Source: Pseudoneurospora amorphoporcata (taxonomy: Eukaryota; Ascomycota; Sordariomycetes; Sordariales; Sordariaceae). From it: 64,000 bases of DNA. Made by a program: the position numbers and the translations under genes. Within the stretch, counting starts at the first letter, position 1. Each line of letters opens with the position of its first letter. The notes beneath the pieces were generated by a model, which ran no database searches, was not told the DNA's origin, and saw only the letters and a program-made list of their open reading frames with translations. Of this stretch, positions 1 to 14,700 are shown in pieces. The stretch lies in contig MU859236.1 in NCBI GenBank assembly GCA_033297205.1, positions 1 to 64,000 of the forward strand, read 5' to 3'.

Positions 1-1040
1 TAGTACAAAGATGTGGATCTTGCACGCTTCAACTTCCGGCTGTGTATTGCTTGATTAGGGATCCAGCATCGCACTCGGTGGCCGGATTATTTTATAAACT
101 TCCATATTCAGTGCCCTCCTCCCGGACAGGAAAAATTTGCCTCCGAGTTTTTGAGGTGTGGCTCGGTGAAGGTGTGGCCATTATTATCCCCGGTCAGTCA
201 GTCAGTCAGCCACTCACTTCCTGAACTCCTGAAGGGAGAGAGAGATCAAGGTGAGGTGAGACACACACCGCACCTACCTACCACACCCACCACACACCCC
301 GGCTCTCCTACTAGGTACGTATGTACTGTATATAGGTAATCTTGGTCAGCCCGCTGCTCTGATGAACATGCTAGTTCGAGTGAAGGCTAAGCTGGTGAAC
401 GCACAAGGTTAGTGGGCAGATCGGGTTGATGTGACGAAAAAGGTGTGACACACTTAACAGACAGAACGACCGGCGATAATGACACCGATAGTAAGTAGTA
501 CTAGTGAGATTGATAGGAAACGGTTCAGTTTGTGATGGTGGTGCTGAAGTGTTGAGGGTGTGTATGGGAATCTGAAAGTATGTAGGTAGTGCTGGTGACC
601 ACCAACTACACCTAATACTGACACTAGCCAATGAAAGGGTCAGGAGGCCCATTCAGAACTGCCTTGATGCCCCGATGCCTCACGCCTTGTTTAGGACCAC
701 ATGTTTTGACATGTGCTAGACTTGTCAGTATGCGTGTGCGCTGAGAAAGAATTTGCGAGTCCAAAGTAACATTCGGCTTTACTTGCTGAGCTTGAGAACA
801 ACACCCACCTGTGTGCTCCGTGTAAGATGATAGGCCAAAAGCACGGCGTTCGGCGGTCCACTTTCAACGCCAACCCGCCAAGAGAACGAACGATATATCA
901 TCAACACCATCCATCACCCCTGAAATGGAAGACGTTGATAACATCGCAGCAAGAATAAGACTCTCGGTCAGACTGTCGATGCATAGTAATACCGAGACGG
1001 AGATCGATTATATCTCGCTTATTCTTTCTCTGCACGCTAA

Positions 1041-1064
1041 GGTAGGTAGGTAGGTAGGTAGGTA
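1041..1064. repeat. (GGTA)6 microsatellite
   Basis: Six perfect GGTA units. Short GGTA/TACC runs recur through the intergenic DNA of this window, but this is the longest perfect one I saw. Confidence 0.9.
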
Positions 1065-4000
1065 AGCAAGAGCTCACTTGAGCCTCGACTTGCCCTCCCT
1101 GTCAACTGCACTCACACGCTCTGCGGCACAATAAGGGTACTAGATACTAGATAGCAAATTGTGATGGCGAGTGATGTCCAGACTTCTTCTAGAAGACATC
1201 AGTGGTGTGAAATGACGTGCAGGAGATCACTAGATAGATGATAGATGACAATATCCACTTCTAAATTCACGGGCGGGAGACAAATGAAGATACCATACCG
1301 AAGAAAAACCAGAAAGAAAGTTTGTTACCGGTGTGAGAAGGCGCGGGGTCCAGACAGACGGACGGACGCCATTGGAAGGCGACATTGGAAGGCGACCTAT
1401 CGGTGTTAAACGGTAAAGATACCTTAAAAGTCAGAAGTAAGTGTTAGTTTCCGTAGCTACGACCAGTCTGAACAGAAGAAACTCAATACCGCCGAGTTGG
1501 AAAGCTTTCATGAAGCTCAGTCGTGTGAGTATCAGTGCTTGCGGTTTGCTCCTTTTCTCGATGCAATGGCACGAATGGGAAGAATAGGAGCCGAATAATG
1601 TTGGTTGTGGTTGCATCGTATCGGCTTGCTGCTTCTGATCCGTGCGCTCATGGCAGCACTCATGGCAACTCGACCTAGATAAACTCGCATCAGCCAATCA
1701 CTTGACCCCTCCTCCCGTGACACTTGCCCGTGAGGTCTGGGCGTGTCTACCTCTAGGTACCGTGACGGGATCGACATCTCGATAAGCAGGATTGGCAGTC
1801 CTGGCAGTTCCAGGGGTATTAGAAGGAGGGAGCGATAGACAGTGGCAGTGGTAGTGGCAGTTAGTATATGGTTCCTTCCCTACGACTCTACCTACCTACC
1901 ACCCGACCCTCACAAAGAGTCGCAGAGTCGCAACCGCCCACCACCAAATCGGTGCAATTCCAGAACTTACACACTCTCTCGGGGGTCTTGGTAAATACTC
2001 AAGATCGGGCGTCCTTGGAGAGATATAGCCGTATGTAAGAATCGGACCATTCCCCATTAATAGATCTTCATCCCATCTCTTGATATCCCCGCAATTTCCC
2101 CACTGTTCCCTAATATGTATTTCCATTGTTTCCATTTTTTTTTCTTGGCGAAACCGGGAAACATCCAGGCGTTCGCTTATAACGATCTCACGCACCTCGC
2201 TTGTACACGCATAGGAGATGGATGGTACTGACGATCCCCGCAGTACTCGTGAATCGCTGTGGCAGCATAACCGGGCGGCTCAGAGTGTGAGGAATGAATG
2301 TGTCTGGTTCCCCGAGGCCCCTACCTCCATGAGTGATGTTTGGTCCATGATACCGTAATAGTGGCAAAACATTCTGGAAGGATCATAGAATGATGGATGA
2401 CGAGGAAAAGCTGAAAGGATCGTGTAGAAAACAGGGTACCTTCCCACTTATCCCGCCTCTCCTCGCGCGTCACAGCACCGCAAACCGCGGAACGGCAGCT
2501 TTGACGGTGACGAAGCACCGTGAAATCCGGGGATGGGAAAACCTGGGAGTTGGGGCGCGCCCCGCACAGCATTCCTTCATTTACTCACTATACAAAGCCG
2601 ACAGCGCCTGGGAATATTGGGGCGGGGACTCGGACGTAGCGGCTGCGAAGAATACGCCGGCGTCGCGTGGACTTGGGTAAGGTATGTAACGATACATTTC
2701 CTTTCTCACCACAGGCAGCACAGTCGCGCGCTTTTTCCATGGTAATCGTCGGCCCCGGTATTGCAGTGTCCACAGTGAAAAGGACATTTCCGATTCCGCG
2801 TAGGTAAGAAGGGACCGACCATCTTGCTCACATGGGCGCCAATGGGAAAAAAGATGCTACGTCGTCTGGTTGTCTGGTCATCTCCGGGTCCAGATTGCTC
2901 ACCACGGTGGCCGGATGATATATTGGATAAGTAGATTGCATAGGTAGATTGACTGGCTGGCTGGCCCGCTGACCGAACGGCCGACTTGTTTGGTATGTCT
3001 GGCCGGCGGCTAAGCACCTTGAGCACTCTTGGGCGCCTCACGCAGCTTGTCCGTTTGTTGGACATGGGCGGTGTGGACGAGATGGCAAGAGTCGGCTTAG
3101 GGAATATCATATTTATTGATTGATGGATACACCACGCCCAGTGTTTGGAGCCGGCCGAAGACTTCCAGTTCCAGTTGGGTTGCGTCTTCCTTGGGACCTT
3201 GGTATGTAGGTGAACGCTTAGAATAGGCTCGCTGTGCTCGGCAGTCATCCTGTACCCCTTTTTCTGTGTCACCAACACTTTTCTTCGGTGACTGATAGTG
3301 GCGGGAGTTGATCAAAAACAGAGAACTGATGGTTTTCTGGGGTCGATGGTCTGTGTGTTGTGTGAAGTGTCCCTATTGTAGTGTAAGACGGTCAGACAGT
3401 ACATTAATGACCGGCCGTGAATCTTCCATCTTCATGATCTCTGAACTCGGCACTGTCGATATTAAGTCCGACCTGACATGTCTGTTGGGGAAGTCGGGGC
3501 GTCGGAGTGTGCGGAGACCTTGGTTCCATTTTCCCCTGTGTGGAGGAGGGGAATCAAGCAACGAAGAAAGCTGCTGATGTCAGGGTGACCCGCAGTCTGC
3601 CCCCAACCCTCCAACATGGAGCCGACAGTTACACCGGGTTAAACCAGTATAGACAAAAGGTGATACGTCACAATTCGTCTTTGGTGGAATAGCCAACGTG
3701 ATTGGTTATTCGACAGACAAGATATTGTTTCCCAAGGCCTGAGCGTTGACCAACATGTTCCATCACACGTGAGATGGAAAGTGTTGCTATATTGCGCCGA
3801 TAGGGTTGATGTGAGGGACGCGATGTTGACGAGAGGTTAGTCGTACGATGAGTTGATGATCTTGAAGAGGGGCTAGCGAACGAATATTCTCGAGGTTGCT
3901 GTCGACGTTCTGCTTTCTGGAGATCACTTCCGTAAATGTTAGTCTCGTCTGTGCAAGAGTGCACAGTATTGTTTCATGCGAGAGGGTCGCTTGTCGCGGC

Positions 4001-7000
4001 TAATCCTGTCGTCGTTCAGGAGACGTAGTCAAGAGTGGAGAGCAGGTCGTCTAGTCGTCGATAGAAACCTGTCAAAGATGCAAGATTGTGAGATGACAGA
4101 GCCAATGTTCGATTCTGGGGTAAAATGAAGAGGGCCAAAGGACCCACTAGTCTACTACACTGTGGGTAGCCTTGCAGATTCCCGTATTACAGCAGCAGCC
4201 CACTGACGCAACGTGTGCTTACTTAGCATGACATGGTCGCGGTGTTGATGAAGACGACGATGGGAATTCAAAATTACACTCAACTTCCAAAATATCATGA
4301 TGGGCGGCTTTACAGGGAACAGGCTCACGGCAAGATGCAAGAGTAAGCCCTCTGTTGGAGATAAGCGGAACAAATGTCGGGTTTCCTTTTTTTTGGCCGA
4401 TGTGTGGCTGACGCAGAAATAGATAGTTATAAAGAGTATCGAGCTTCTTTTGGTTCACAAATCACTTTCCGACTATTCAATACGTATTTGCAATCTTTCA
4501 GCAGAGTATTGAAAGGTACCTACAAGTCACTGGTCGTGAAAGAATCACGCACTGCAGTCATGTTCTGCCCAGTTTGCCAATACAGTGGGAAGGTGCAACA
4601 CACTGTGTTTCCTCTCCGATAGCGGCCCCTCATAATAGGCACACGGGCAGTGACCGGGAACGTTATCAGATCTCGAACCCGTCGAGTCTTCAGTTCTTCT
4701 TGTCTGTCTTTGAATCTTAACCAACGTGCAATTTTGCCTGCGCGTTGGTACGCTATAAAACCACCAAGACTACCTCTAACCAAGATGAGCAGGATTACTG
4801 CGGATACCTTAGTGGGTGTAACGACAGCACATTAAAATCAATCAGCATGTGCAATTTGCCTCTTTCCTCTTGCCTGTCAGCACTGCATCGTCACCACACA
4901 ACACAGCCAGCAAGCAGCACACGAATCCATCGTCGGGTCATTCCGATAGGACTCCCAACGATCGACACTTCAAGAAATCAGAGATCGACAAATCGGTAGA
5001 ACCCAAACTAGCAAACAGTCACAAAACCCAATGGATTTCGGGCATCATCAGCCAAAAGCCAAAACAATCCCTGAACTGCCATTGAACGGACGGCACCAAC
5101 CTTTGTCCTCTCCCACGCGCTAGCAACCAGCTCGCATCGACCAATAGGGAGAACCCGAAGCTTTCTTGTCCTCCCTCCCCGTTGTCCTCCGCTGTCGTCC
5201 CCGGTGTGTCCTGTCCTCCCGTCACTTTTCAGCTCTCTGTGGTTCTCCGGCGTCGGTCCCAGAACGTTCTGGCCCGGGCCTCCTGTTCTTGTGGTCGGGT
5301 TTGGCTTGTCTTGCCTCACTGTGATTTCCGAACGAGACCCCTTCTTCCTCGGACACATGCCGAGATGGGCCAGTCCAGTCCAGCCCAGTAGTCGTTTTTC
5401 TTTTCTCGTTTTTGTCTTCGAGCTTGTTCGCTTCGGGGCTGTGGTTACAAAAAGCACGAAGAAAAGCAAGGGACCAAGCGACCTACATACCTCGTGATCT
5501 GATCCTGATCCAAGCAACCTGATGAACGATGTCATTGCTTCTCACATCGGGGGTCTACGGGGCTTGGTTTCTTTCCTTTTCAGGGAACGGTTGTGGAATA
5601 GACGAATGAAAGCTCGGCGACGGTGGCGAGCGGTTCTGGCCAACTCGCCGAACGGAGGCCGGCGGAGCGATGACGGCTGGGAGCATTCCATTCCTTTGCC
5701 TATGCATCGTGAACTCAACCGCTTTTCTTGCCCACAGTACATATTGAAGCAACGCTGCGACGAAACGCTGGGTGCTCTGTTACACGCCGGCTACGGTAGC
5801 AATATCCCAAACATGGATCGCGTGTCGAGTGGAAGAATCCAAGCAGAAAAACTCGACGACGGGCGAGGCCGCCTCACGAACACGTCTGCACGTTTGTGGC
5901 GTTTTCCCTTGGATCCCGAAAGAAACGAAGCAAGGTACGGAAGAGAAGAGCAGATGATTACTCGTCTGTTCTTTCTTATGGTCGCTTCAGGGGCCTACGT
6001 AGTACCGGTATTGCATCTCATGGTACGTAGCGGAAACGAATGGTTCGAATGGGCCAGGTAGGGCGAGTCGAGTCAGACGGGTTGAGATTACCTACCTACT
6101 TACTGCCAGAAGGTGAACAACACGCCGTTGAATTTGGCCGGCCGGCCGTCGTAACGATGTAGGACCTCTCGCTTCACAAGACGGTAATAAATAAGTTTGG
6201 GGAAGTAAAGAACAACCGAGCCGAGCATTCGACAAGTCGACATCTGATTTTTCTTTTGCTCTTGTGGCCTTATTTTGCTATTCCGCTCGCTTGCCTGCCG
6301 CCGACCGCCCACGACGTACCAGGACCTGCGAGGACGTTGTGTGCCAAGCAACCAAAGAAGCTCAAGACATTCCATTCCGTCCGGTTAACCTTGATTGATC
6401 TTGCCGAACGACGGTGTCGGTGCTCCCTGACCTTCGGGATTGATCTTCTTTGGGAAATCCGAGAACCTACCTAGCTCTGACTGACAGTGACGGGACTGGA
6501 GTGAGTTGTTCTTTGTGCTTGCTTGCTTGCTTGCTTGGCCTCACTTTTACCGTACTTGGTACGGTTTTTGGTACGGGCGTAACATACCTCCTGCCGAGGG
6601 AGTCAGGCCAAGGAAAGAAGGAGGTGAAAGGCCAACAAGTAATGTCCAAGCTATGAGCCAAGTGCATTGCTTGAACTCGGAAGCCTATATGACGACGACA
6701 TAGAGGATGGTATGGGGAGGACGACACCGACGGCGACGATGATGATGATGATGACGATGACGCTCCCTGTCGAGGTGACGGGAAAATCTTCCCCGCATTA
6801 TACCTGTGATATGATCGACATTCTTCTGATTCTCACCACCCACCCGAAAAAGACCCTTGACCGTTCTAATAGAAACATTGTCCACCCTTAGTTCCACACC
6901 CTCTCCATTGGCGTTTGAACCTCACACAAGATGTCAAGAAGTTAAGCAAGGGACTCAACTCCCTCCGACTCCAAATACCCAGTCTAAAGCCCGCTTGCAG

Positions 7001-7132
7001 CCGGCCAGCGACTCGGAAGCCCTGTCGGAAGCTGGGGGTGGGGGGCGAGAACGTCGGTGATACCGTGATGCCGTTGTTTTCCATTGTTGATGCCTGCCTG
7101 AACAGCGATTTGATGCCTAGCGAGATCTCTCT

Positions 7133-7135
<3 letters not shown>

Positions 7136-7164
<29 letters not shown>
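7136..7164. repeat. 29-base poly-T tract
   Basis: Uninterrupted T run preceded by CT dinucleotides. Length may be unreliable in an assembly. Confidence 0.9.
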
Positions 7165-8469
7165 CCTCCCTCTCCTCTCCCCCATTCTCCGGTAAAGATC
7201 ATCACGGGCTTTGTTCCGATATTCTAACAGACCACCCCACCGTACCCGAACCGGCACCACCGCCACCACCACCGACACCGCTGTGCACGCACACCGTCTT
7301 GGATGTCCACAGGGTACGTATACAAAATATGTACATAAGTGCATCCGAAAGGGATCCGAAGGGTAATCCAAAGGTTTGGTACGTAGGTAGGCTTGGGGAA
7401 AAGAGGGAAGCCCTGTGAAAGGTTGATCCCGTGATCCAACAGGCGGGCAACAAGTGAAAAGGGGAAAAAAAAAAAAAAATAAAAGAAACATCGATCGGAA
7501 TGATCAACGAATGACTGGCTCGACTCGTCCGTTTCGGTCCGGGGGAAGATCACTCACGCACGTGCAAGGAGGAGAAAGGCTTAAAGTTAAACTACCTCAC
7601 CTGCCTCAAAACAAGCTGGAGAAGCTGGAGATGGAAGAGCTACTTAGCCCACATACACGTACACGTGTAGTACGTAACACAGAGGTGGGAAGTCCCTCCC
7701 TCCCGTAGTCTCGTGAGTGCCGATGATACTAGCGTGCAGCAAGAGAGTTTGCAAGCGTTCTTTGACGGGTTCTGAACCTTTTTTGATGGACGAGGCGGAT
7801 GAACCGACATCCAATGTTCTAGCCCCACTTGCCCGCTGGGGTTCGTTACCGAGTTAGTGCTGTTGGTGATGCAACTGACCAATCAGGGAGGCGAAATAGA
7901 AAACACTCGGCACCTGGGTTACGGTGTGTTACCGGTTTGCAAAGTTTCCGACTTCTTGGTAAGAGCTCACGCGAGCGGGCACGACTCACGTTAGCTTCGT
8001 TTCTTTTTTGTTTCTGTTTTTGACTTTTCCCTAGTTCGTCCAGAGCTGTTTAGCTGAGTTGAAGATCCGGGGTTCGGAATATTGTTGTCGTGATTGACGC
8101 CGCTCCGATAAGGTAGGCAGGGCTCGTGGGCTCGATGATTGACGGTGAGCAAGCACGCAGGGAGGCAGCTTGAGGGGATCCGGGGTAACGCACGTAACTT
8201 ACACACCCTAACCCAAAACTGCTTTGGTCTCTCTTTTTCTTTCCTGGAGGCGGGAGTCTGGAACTTTTGACCCTGGGAATTCCCTCAACTCCACAGATTA
8301 TTATGGTACACTAGACTATCTTAGTCCGGTCTAGGTACAGTAGGTACCTGGGTAGCAAACCTAGGAGCGGAATCTCGCGATGCCTTCCCTTTTTCTCCTT
8401 CACCGCTCCGAGCTGTTACAGTCTGATCCTGCTGCTGCTGGGTTTGGTTTCCGTGGCTAGGCACGAGAT

Positions 8470-8511
8470 GCTGCTTTGCTGCTTTGCGGCTTTGCGGCTT
8501 TGCGGCTTTGG
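8470..8511. repeat. GCTTTGCG-type short tandem repeat
   Basis: Degenerate tandem copies of an 8-base unit, GCTTTGCG and variants, about five copies. No gene overlaps it. Confidence 0.7.
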
Positions 8512-11500
8512 CTGCTGTACGAACTTACGATGCCTCGACTTGGAACGGACGGAAGCAGGCCCGGCTGGAGCAGCTGGCGGAACTGGCGGATCGGGGCGAA
8601 AGAAGCGGACTGCCTGCCCGTATTCGAACACTTACATACACACGCATTTCCTAATGCAAGCAAAAACTGCAAGTTTCCGACATTGCGCTTGGCATTTGTC
8701 GTATGGTCAGTCCAGTCGTCTGGGCGACTGACAGCTGGAGAGGCACGTCAAGAGGCCACTGCAGCGCTGTGGACATGAAAAATCCAATCTGTCTGGCAGC
8801 AGCCTGGATCATCATTGATCGCCATTGTTTCGTGTCATTTCCAAGAAGGGATCGACTTCCAAGGGAGATAGATGACTGGTGAGGTGATCGAGGCGTCTGC
8901 CGTTCCGCGGCTGGGCTACCTACCGAAGGTATCAAACTTTCCTTATCTTTCAACGGACGGGAAGGGCTGCACACGGACCCGGGGCGGATGGACGAAGGAC
9001 CCTAACTTACCAACCATCTTTGTTGACAGATGTTGTATAAGCCAGCCTGCCAGCCTATAGAGGCACCTTATCGCTTCCCGTCGCCAAGTATAGGATAGCC
9101 TACGTATGTACCTAAAGTACCAAGCTGTTCCTCTTCCCGCTTGATTCATCTACATACCTGAATCCCAACGAATGGAGTTGAAGACGCCAAGTCTGCCTGC
9201 CTGCCTATCAGGCTGGCATTGCCTTGTGTTGTATGTATCAAGCCGGAAGGAGAACGGAACAGACCGGGCAGTATTCAAGCGAGCAAGGGTTGCCGTGTCT
9301 TTGGTTTGACGGGGTTGAACCTTTGGCAAAGGAGTAAGGCTTTTGGCGTCGCATTGCCGCAATCTGGAACTATGGAGCTGTCTAGATCCAAGTGGGTTTT
9401 GCCTGGCGAAAGGTGGAAGGACATGACAACAGGTGCTTCGGGATGCCCGAGAAAAAAATGATGTTGGGGATTGGGTATTGGGGATGAGATGTTGGAGTTG
9501 AATAGCATGTGAAGAGTCCCGATGTAGGATGAAGTTAGTTTGATGGCCGTGATGCGACCTTGAGAAAACTGGAGATCTTGAAACTGGGATTTTCAAACGT
9601 GTCGACGTCAACACTCGATTCTGACACACGCTATGTACACCCTGGGGAATGCATCGCGGGGTCGACCGTTTTTCTTTTTTTCAAGGTGGGTTGTTCACAG
9701 GGCACCACACGATGGAGACATCGGAGGTATCAAATGCGAGGGCGATCACAACGTAATCATGCCTTCCATGAGAGGATATCTCGGCTGTTGGGTTATGAGT
9801 TTGCCAACTCGCCACTGTGCGATATCTGAACTCTGCTGATGAAGTGTTTTTGACTTTGTTGTCCGAGTGTCTCCATATTCCCTCAGCTGAGATTGGGCCA
9901 CGAATGCGTTTTGCACAATCAAGCTTTTCATTTCTCTTGGCACCTGCTGGCCATCATGTTCATGACAGTTGCGAATGGAGACAGTTTGGTGTTGAGCAAA
10001 ACATTTCAAGACATTTGGCTCTTTCTCAGATCATGATCTGTGTGGGTGGCCGTCTCGATTGGCAGATGGCCATTGTAGCAAAGAAAGGCTAGTTATGCAA
10101 GACCTTGTGCAGCCCCTGTCCGAACCAATCACGAACCCCGCAGCAAGGGGTTGCGATAAGGAAAACGCCCAGAGGGGCTGCCCCACCTGACTAGTCTTGG
10201 CAAGCGCATTGCCATGAAGCGCGACGTCAACTTGTGCCTCCCGTGCGCCAGAATGTCACCGGAAAGGTTACGGATGGTACCCAAAGTGTCGGCAGCCTAT
10301 GCACCCCGATGAAAAGAGAAACGAAGGAGGTGCCCGTTGGCCGCCGGTCTTGTTGTCGCCGTCGCCGTCGCCGGTTGACACGGCACTCGGTTGGCCATCT
10401 CGGAATCCGATCCTGCGCCTGATTCCCGATGGTGAAAAGCAGGGGCATACAACAATGCTTCATTTATTTCACGCGGGCGTTGTAACACACAAAAGCCGGA
10501 CGTTTTTGTTCAAGTTGGTAAGGAGCTCGCGTGCTTCGAGGCCTGCGCCTCTCTGTGCCTTTCTTCTCTTTCACAAAATCTTATCAGGAGTTGGGCATTT
10601 TACCGTGGTCTGCTCCCTGCGCCTGGCAACGCCGCTCAATTGCTTGGCTCAAAGCTTGATGAATGTTTGCCTTTCTGATAGGGCTTAACCAAAGAGGCAA
10701 AATGAGAGCTGAGAGGCCGAGGAGGATGTGCAGGTACGTATAAAGAACAAGAAAAACGGACAGCTGTAATCTAGAGTATTGGAAGGCATTACTTTGAGTA
10801 CCTCCTTGTACATACCCTGTCAGTACCATAATGTCCGCCAAGACATCCATGTCCTTTCGTACTCTCTTTGTACCCGTAGCGCCAGACCCACCTCCGACGC
10901 AGAGGAACAGGCCACTTGGGTGAGCGATGACTGGTTGCTCGACAGTACGATACCATACAGTGTTGATACCTTCAAGGCTCTATCCCCAGAAAGTGGATGC
11001 CACACTAGTCGCCCAGTCCATACATGAATACAACGCTATCTTTCGAAGCCTTTCGTGCCTTTTTTGAATTTCCCACTGGTTTTCCGCTTTGCAGACCGGG
11101 ATCCATCTGGCTGACCCATCGGAGGCTCCACCCATTCTCCAAGCTCTGATCCCCCCATGCTGCGGTTCCATTCTGTCCTTTCAATTGCAACAAGTTCCAT
11201 TTTCCATTGCTCCTTGACTCTCTCCATACAAATCGCTTCTGTCTGTTCTAGTACTAGACTACGACACCACCCTGACCACTACCCCCCGACCGACCGACCC
11301 TTAGCAACTTCCACTCTTCCCTCTCACCGCATACTCTGCCAGTCGACATCCCGACTCCACGATCCATCGACTTGACTCCGTTCCTGTCAACGACACGAGC
11401 GACACTTGCATTCCACTATACCACTCCCGTCTGATTCACATCCGCTCCTTTTGCCGACTGAAGCCAGCAGCGTGGAGAAAGAGTGCCCTAGAACTAGAGC

Positions 11501-11741
11501 ACCCCGGCCGGCGCACAAGCACGCTACTAGCCTCCATGGCCTTGTAATATTGTGGCTCTTCGATTCTTTCTCTTTGTCCCTACCTCCTACGAAAACAATC
11601 AACGAACTAGTCTACTAGTCCCTGATCGATGCCTCAACCCACGAGGTAGTAGCCGAATCTCCTTCCCACCGCTCGTCAGCATGAAGGCGACCCCTAGCTA
11701 CTGCGACTCCCGACCTGGACCGATCCCTCATCACCACAATC

Positions 11742-14700
11742 ATGGAGCCTCAACAACCAACACAACCACCACAACCTTTGATGTCGTCCTCGCAGCAGGC
11801 CTCGACCACCTCTTCCCAGACGCCGACTCAACATCATCCGCGGCCCTCGCATCCTCAACTCCACCCCTTCCTCCCTCCAATGGCCTCGCAAACACCGCAC
11901 CGGACTGCCAATAGCACTCCGGTCTCGTCGCCTGGCCTCTTCAGTCCGAGCATCCCCCGCTCAAACATGTCGCTCTCCGGCCAACCATCGTCCGAGATCA
12001 CCACTCCGGCGCCGACCCTGCATAGTCCTTATCTTCACCCGCTCCAGAGCCACAAGGTTCGCGAGTAAGTAGCCTTATCTTTATGACAGTCCAGTCTGCA
12101 AACCCCCTTTTCCCATATTAACACGATCATACCCCTCCAGGACACACAAGGCGAACGTCGAACACGATTACACAACCGGGCGCAAGGCCATCAACCAGTA
12201 CGAAATCATTGAAGAGCTTGGACGTGGCATGCATGGCAAGGTCAAACTGGCACGCAACACACAGACCGGCGAAAATGTGGCCATCAAGATTATTCCCAGG
12301 TTCTCCAAGAAGAGACGGCTCGGAAAGGTTACCGCCATGTCGACGCAGGACAAGAGCAAGCGCGAGATCGCCATCCTAAAGAAGATTCGTCACCCCAACG
12401 TTGTCGCCCTTCTCGAAATCATCGACGATCCCGAGCTCAAGAAGATCTACATGGTGCTGGAACACGTGGAGCTGGGCGAAGTTGTCTGGAGAAAGAAGGG
12501 TCTTCCTCACATCTGTGCTTATGAACGCCGACGCCAGGAGAGAGAACAGTTGGGAGCTATGCCGGACGCAATGGAGAATGAGTACCTGCGCTTCATGGCA
12601 AAACGTCAAGCGGAGAAGGAAGCCAAGCGGGCGTACGTGGCGCGACAGGCTCACCCCAACAACGCCGAGTACTGGAGTCTCGAGTTCGGTACTGCCGAAG
12701 ACGACGACCTCGACTCTCATGCTAGGTCCCTGGGGAGGGATTCGTCCATCCCGTCCTTTGCCGAAAACTGGCTTGGCCTTTCGTCCAGAGTGACCTCCCG
12801 CGCGCCTTCCCGAACACAGTCAATGAAGTCCATCTCCCGATCCAACACTCCCCACCCTTCCGAGCCCGACAATGCTTCGATCGCCTCAGTTGTCCCCGAG
12901 ATTGACGAAGACGAAATGGAGACGCCTCATGGACATTCACACATCAACCAGGATTCTGCGGTCGAGGGCACGCTGTTCGCCCCCCGCGAGGATGAACCCA
13001 GCTTCCGCAAGAGGTCCCCAAGCATGGCCGACTCCATCCTGTCTCACATGTCGTCGGTTGACTACAACAGAGTGCACGATCCTTTCGTTGACGATTACTC
13101 GTATGTCCCCTGCTTCACGATCGACAAGGCCAGGTCGGCTTTCCGCGACACCGTCCTCGGTCTCGAGTATCTCCACTACGAAGGCGTCGTTCACCGTGAC
13201 ATCAAGCCCGCCAACCTGCTCTGCACCAAGGATCACCGAGTCAAGATCTCCGATTTCGGCGTCTCCTACTTCGGACGGCCTCTCCGCGATGGTGAGCCCG
13301 ACGAGCCTGTTTCCGAGTCTGAAGCCCGCGACTTTGATAACGACCTAGAGCTGGCCAAGACGGTCGGAACCCCTGCTTTTTTTGCCCCCGAGCTCTGTTA
13401 CACCGACGCCTACGACGACCGACCTGGCCAGCAGCCCAAGATCACCGAGCAGATCGATGTTTGGTCTCTAGGAGTTACCCTTTACTGCTTGATCTTTGCC
13501 CGCATCCCCTTCCTGGCGGAGGACGAGTGGCGCATGTTCAAGAAGATTGCTACGGAAGAAGTCTACATCCCGAGACAGCGCCTCCGCCCTGTTGATCCTT
13601 CCACCAAACCTGACGAAAAGTCGCTGTATACGCGGGTGAACCGAGATCCTTACCGTAACGACGACGAGCCTTTGTACGAAGAGATCGATAACGACCTCCA
13701 CGACCTCCTCAGCAAGATGCTCATCAAGAACCCAGAGAAGCGGATTCGCCTGCGTGACGTCAAGAGGCATCCGTGGGTCCTTAAGGGCATTGATAATGTC
13801 GCAGCTTGGTTGGATGATACCGATCCTTCTCGACGCACGGCAGGTAGGAGAATCCAAGTCGATGAACGTGATATTACTCAGGCCGTTGTACCCCTCACCT
13901 TTGTCGAGCGGGCCAAGCTGGCTTTCAAGAAAACAGTGACCAAGTTTACGCACAGGGGAGATCGCCCAGAGAGCGTGTCTTCACGTAAACGTGCCACGAG
14001 CAGCGCCGCCAGCTCATCGGCAGAGAGCCCCGCCGTTGGCATACCCACCCCTGGTGTGCGTGACGGGCGGCGCAAAAGCCTGCGTCCCGACGATTATTTT
14101 TCCAATATCTCGCAAACCTCGACGGGGTCGCACCCGTTGACTCAGAGCGTCACTGCCAGCCCTTCCCACTCACCACTTGGAGGCTCGCCAGCTTCAGCCG
14201 TCCCAGAGCCCTCGACCTCGGCCGTCAGCAAGCATTCGACCACACGTCAACTACGCGAGCTCTTTTCTAACGTACGAGACCGCGACGAGGTTCCTGATCG
14301 CACTTCCATGAGGTCACAAAATCGCGGCCACGCCCGATCCGCTACCAACGCTTTTTTAAGCCTTGCCCCGACCCCGGGCTTCGTGCCGAACCACTGTCAA
14401 ACCGTACCACCTACTCCCCTCTGTGGCATCGCACCAGAAGACCCAAGCAACGCTCTCAGGAAGACTCGCGACATGAAGCCTCCCGCTGATGATACTAGCC
14501 GAGCACGCTCCGTTGATCGGGGTTTGTTCGCTAGTGACGATAAGCGGGCTGGACCTAGGGTCGCTCTCAGCATTGCTGTCGCCCCCGGCAATGTTCAGAT
14601 ACCCCAAAGACCACGTATCCCGCATACGGTTGACCTCGCCAAGGTCTCCGAGCAGTTGGAGGAACAGAGCCAGCCGCCCGTTACGCCTGCTACCAGCACC

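Larger units (their letters stand above)
1..11741. other. Gene-poor region left of the kinase
   Basis: I find no protein-coding gene, tRNA or 5S gene that I can support here. The open frames present are short, overlap on both strands and match no family I know. The DNA is not strikingly AT-rich, so it does not look like a heavily RIP-mutated transposon graveyard. It holds simple repeats: GGTA x6 at 1041-1064, a GCTT run at about 6517-6537, GAT-rich DNA near 6739-6760, a 29-base T run at 7136-7164 and GCTTTGCG-type repeats at about 8470-8511. The last 600 bases (about 11.1-11.7 kb) are pyrimidine-rich and probably contain the promoter and 5' UTR of the kinase. The rest may be regulatory DNA or non-coding transcripts; the sequence does not say which. 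Confidence 0.5.

Noticed and set aside
2706..3278. 190-codon minus-strand open frame
   Set aside because: Mixed composition without any domain; overlapping frames of similar length on both strands.
5522..6061. 179-codon plus-strand open frame
   Set aside because: Arg-rich start, no family resemblance and no supporting splice or context signals.
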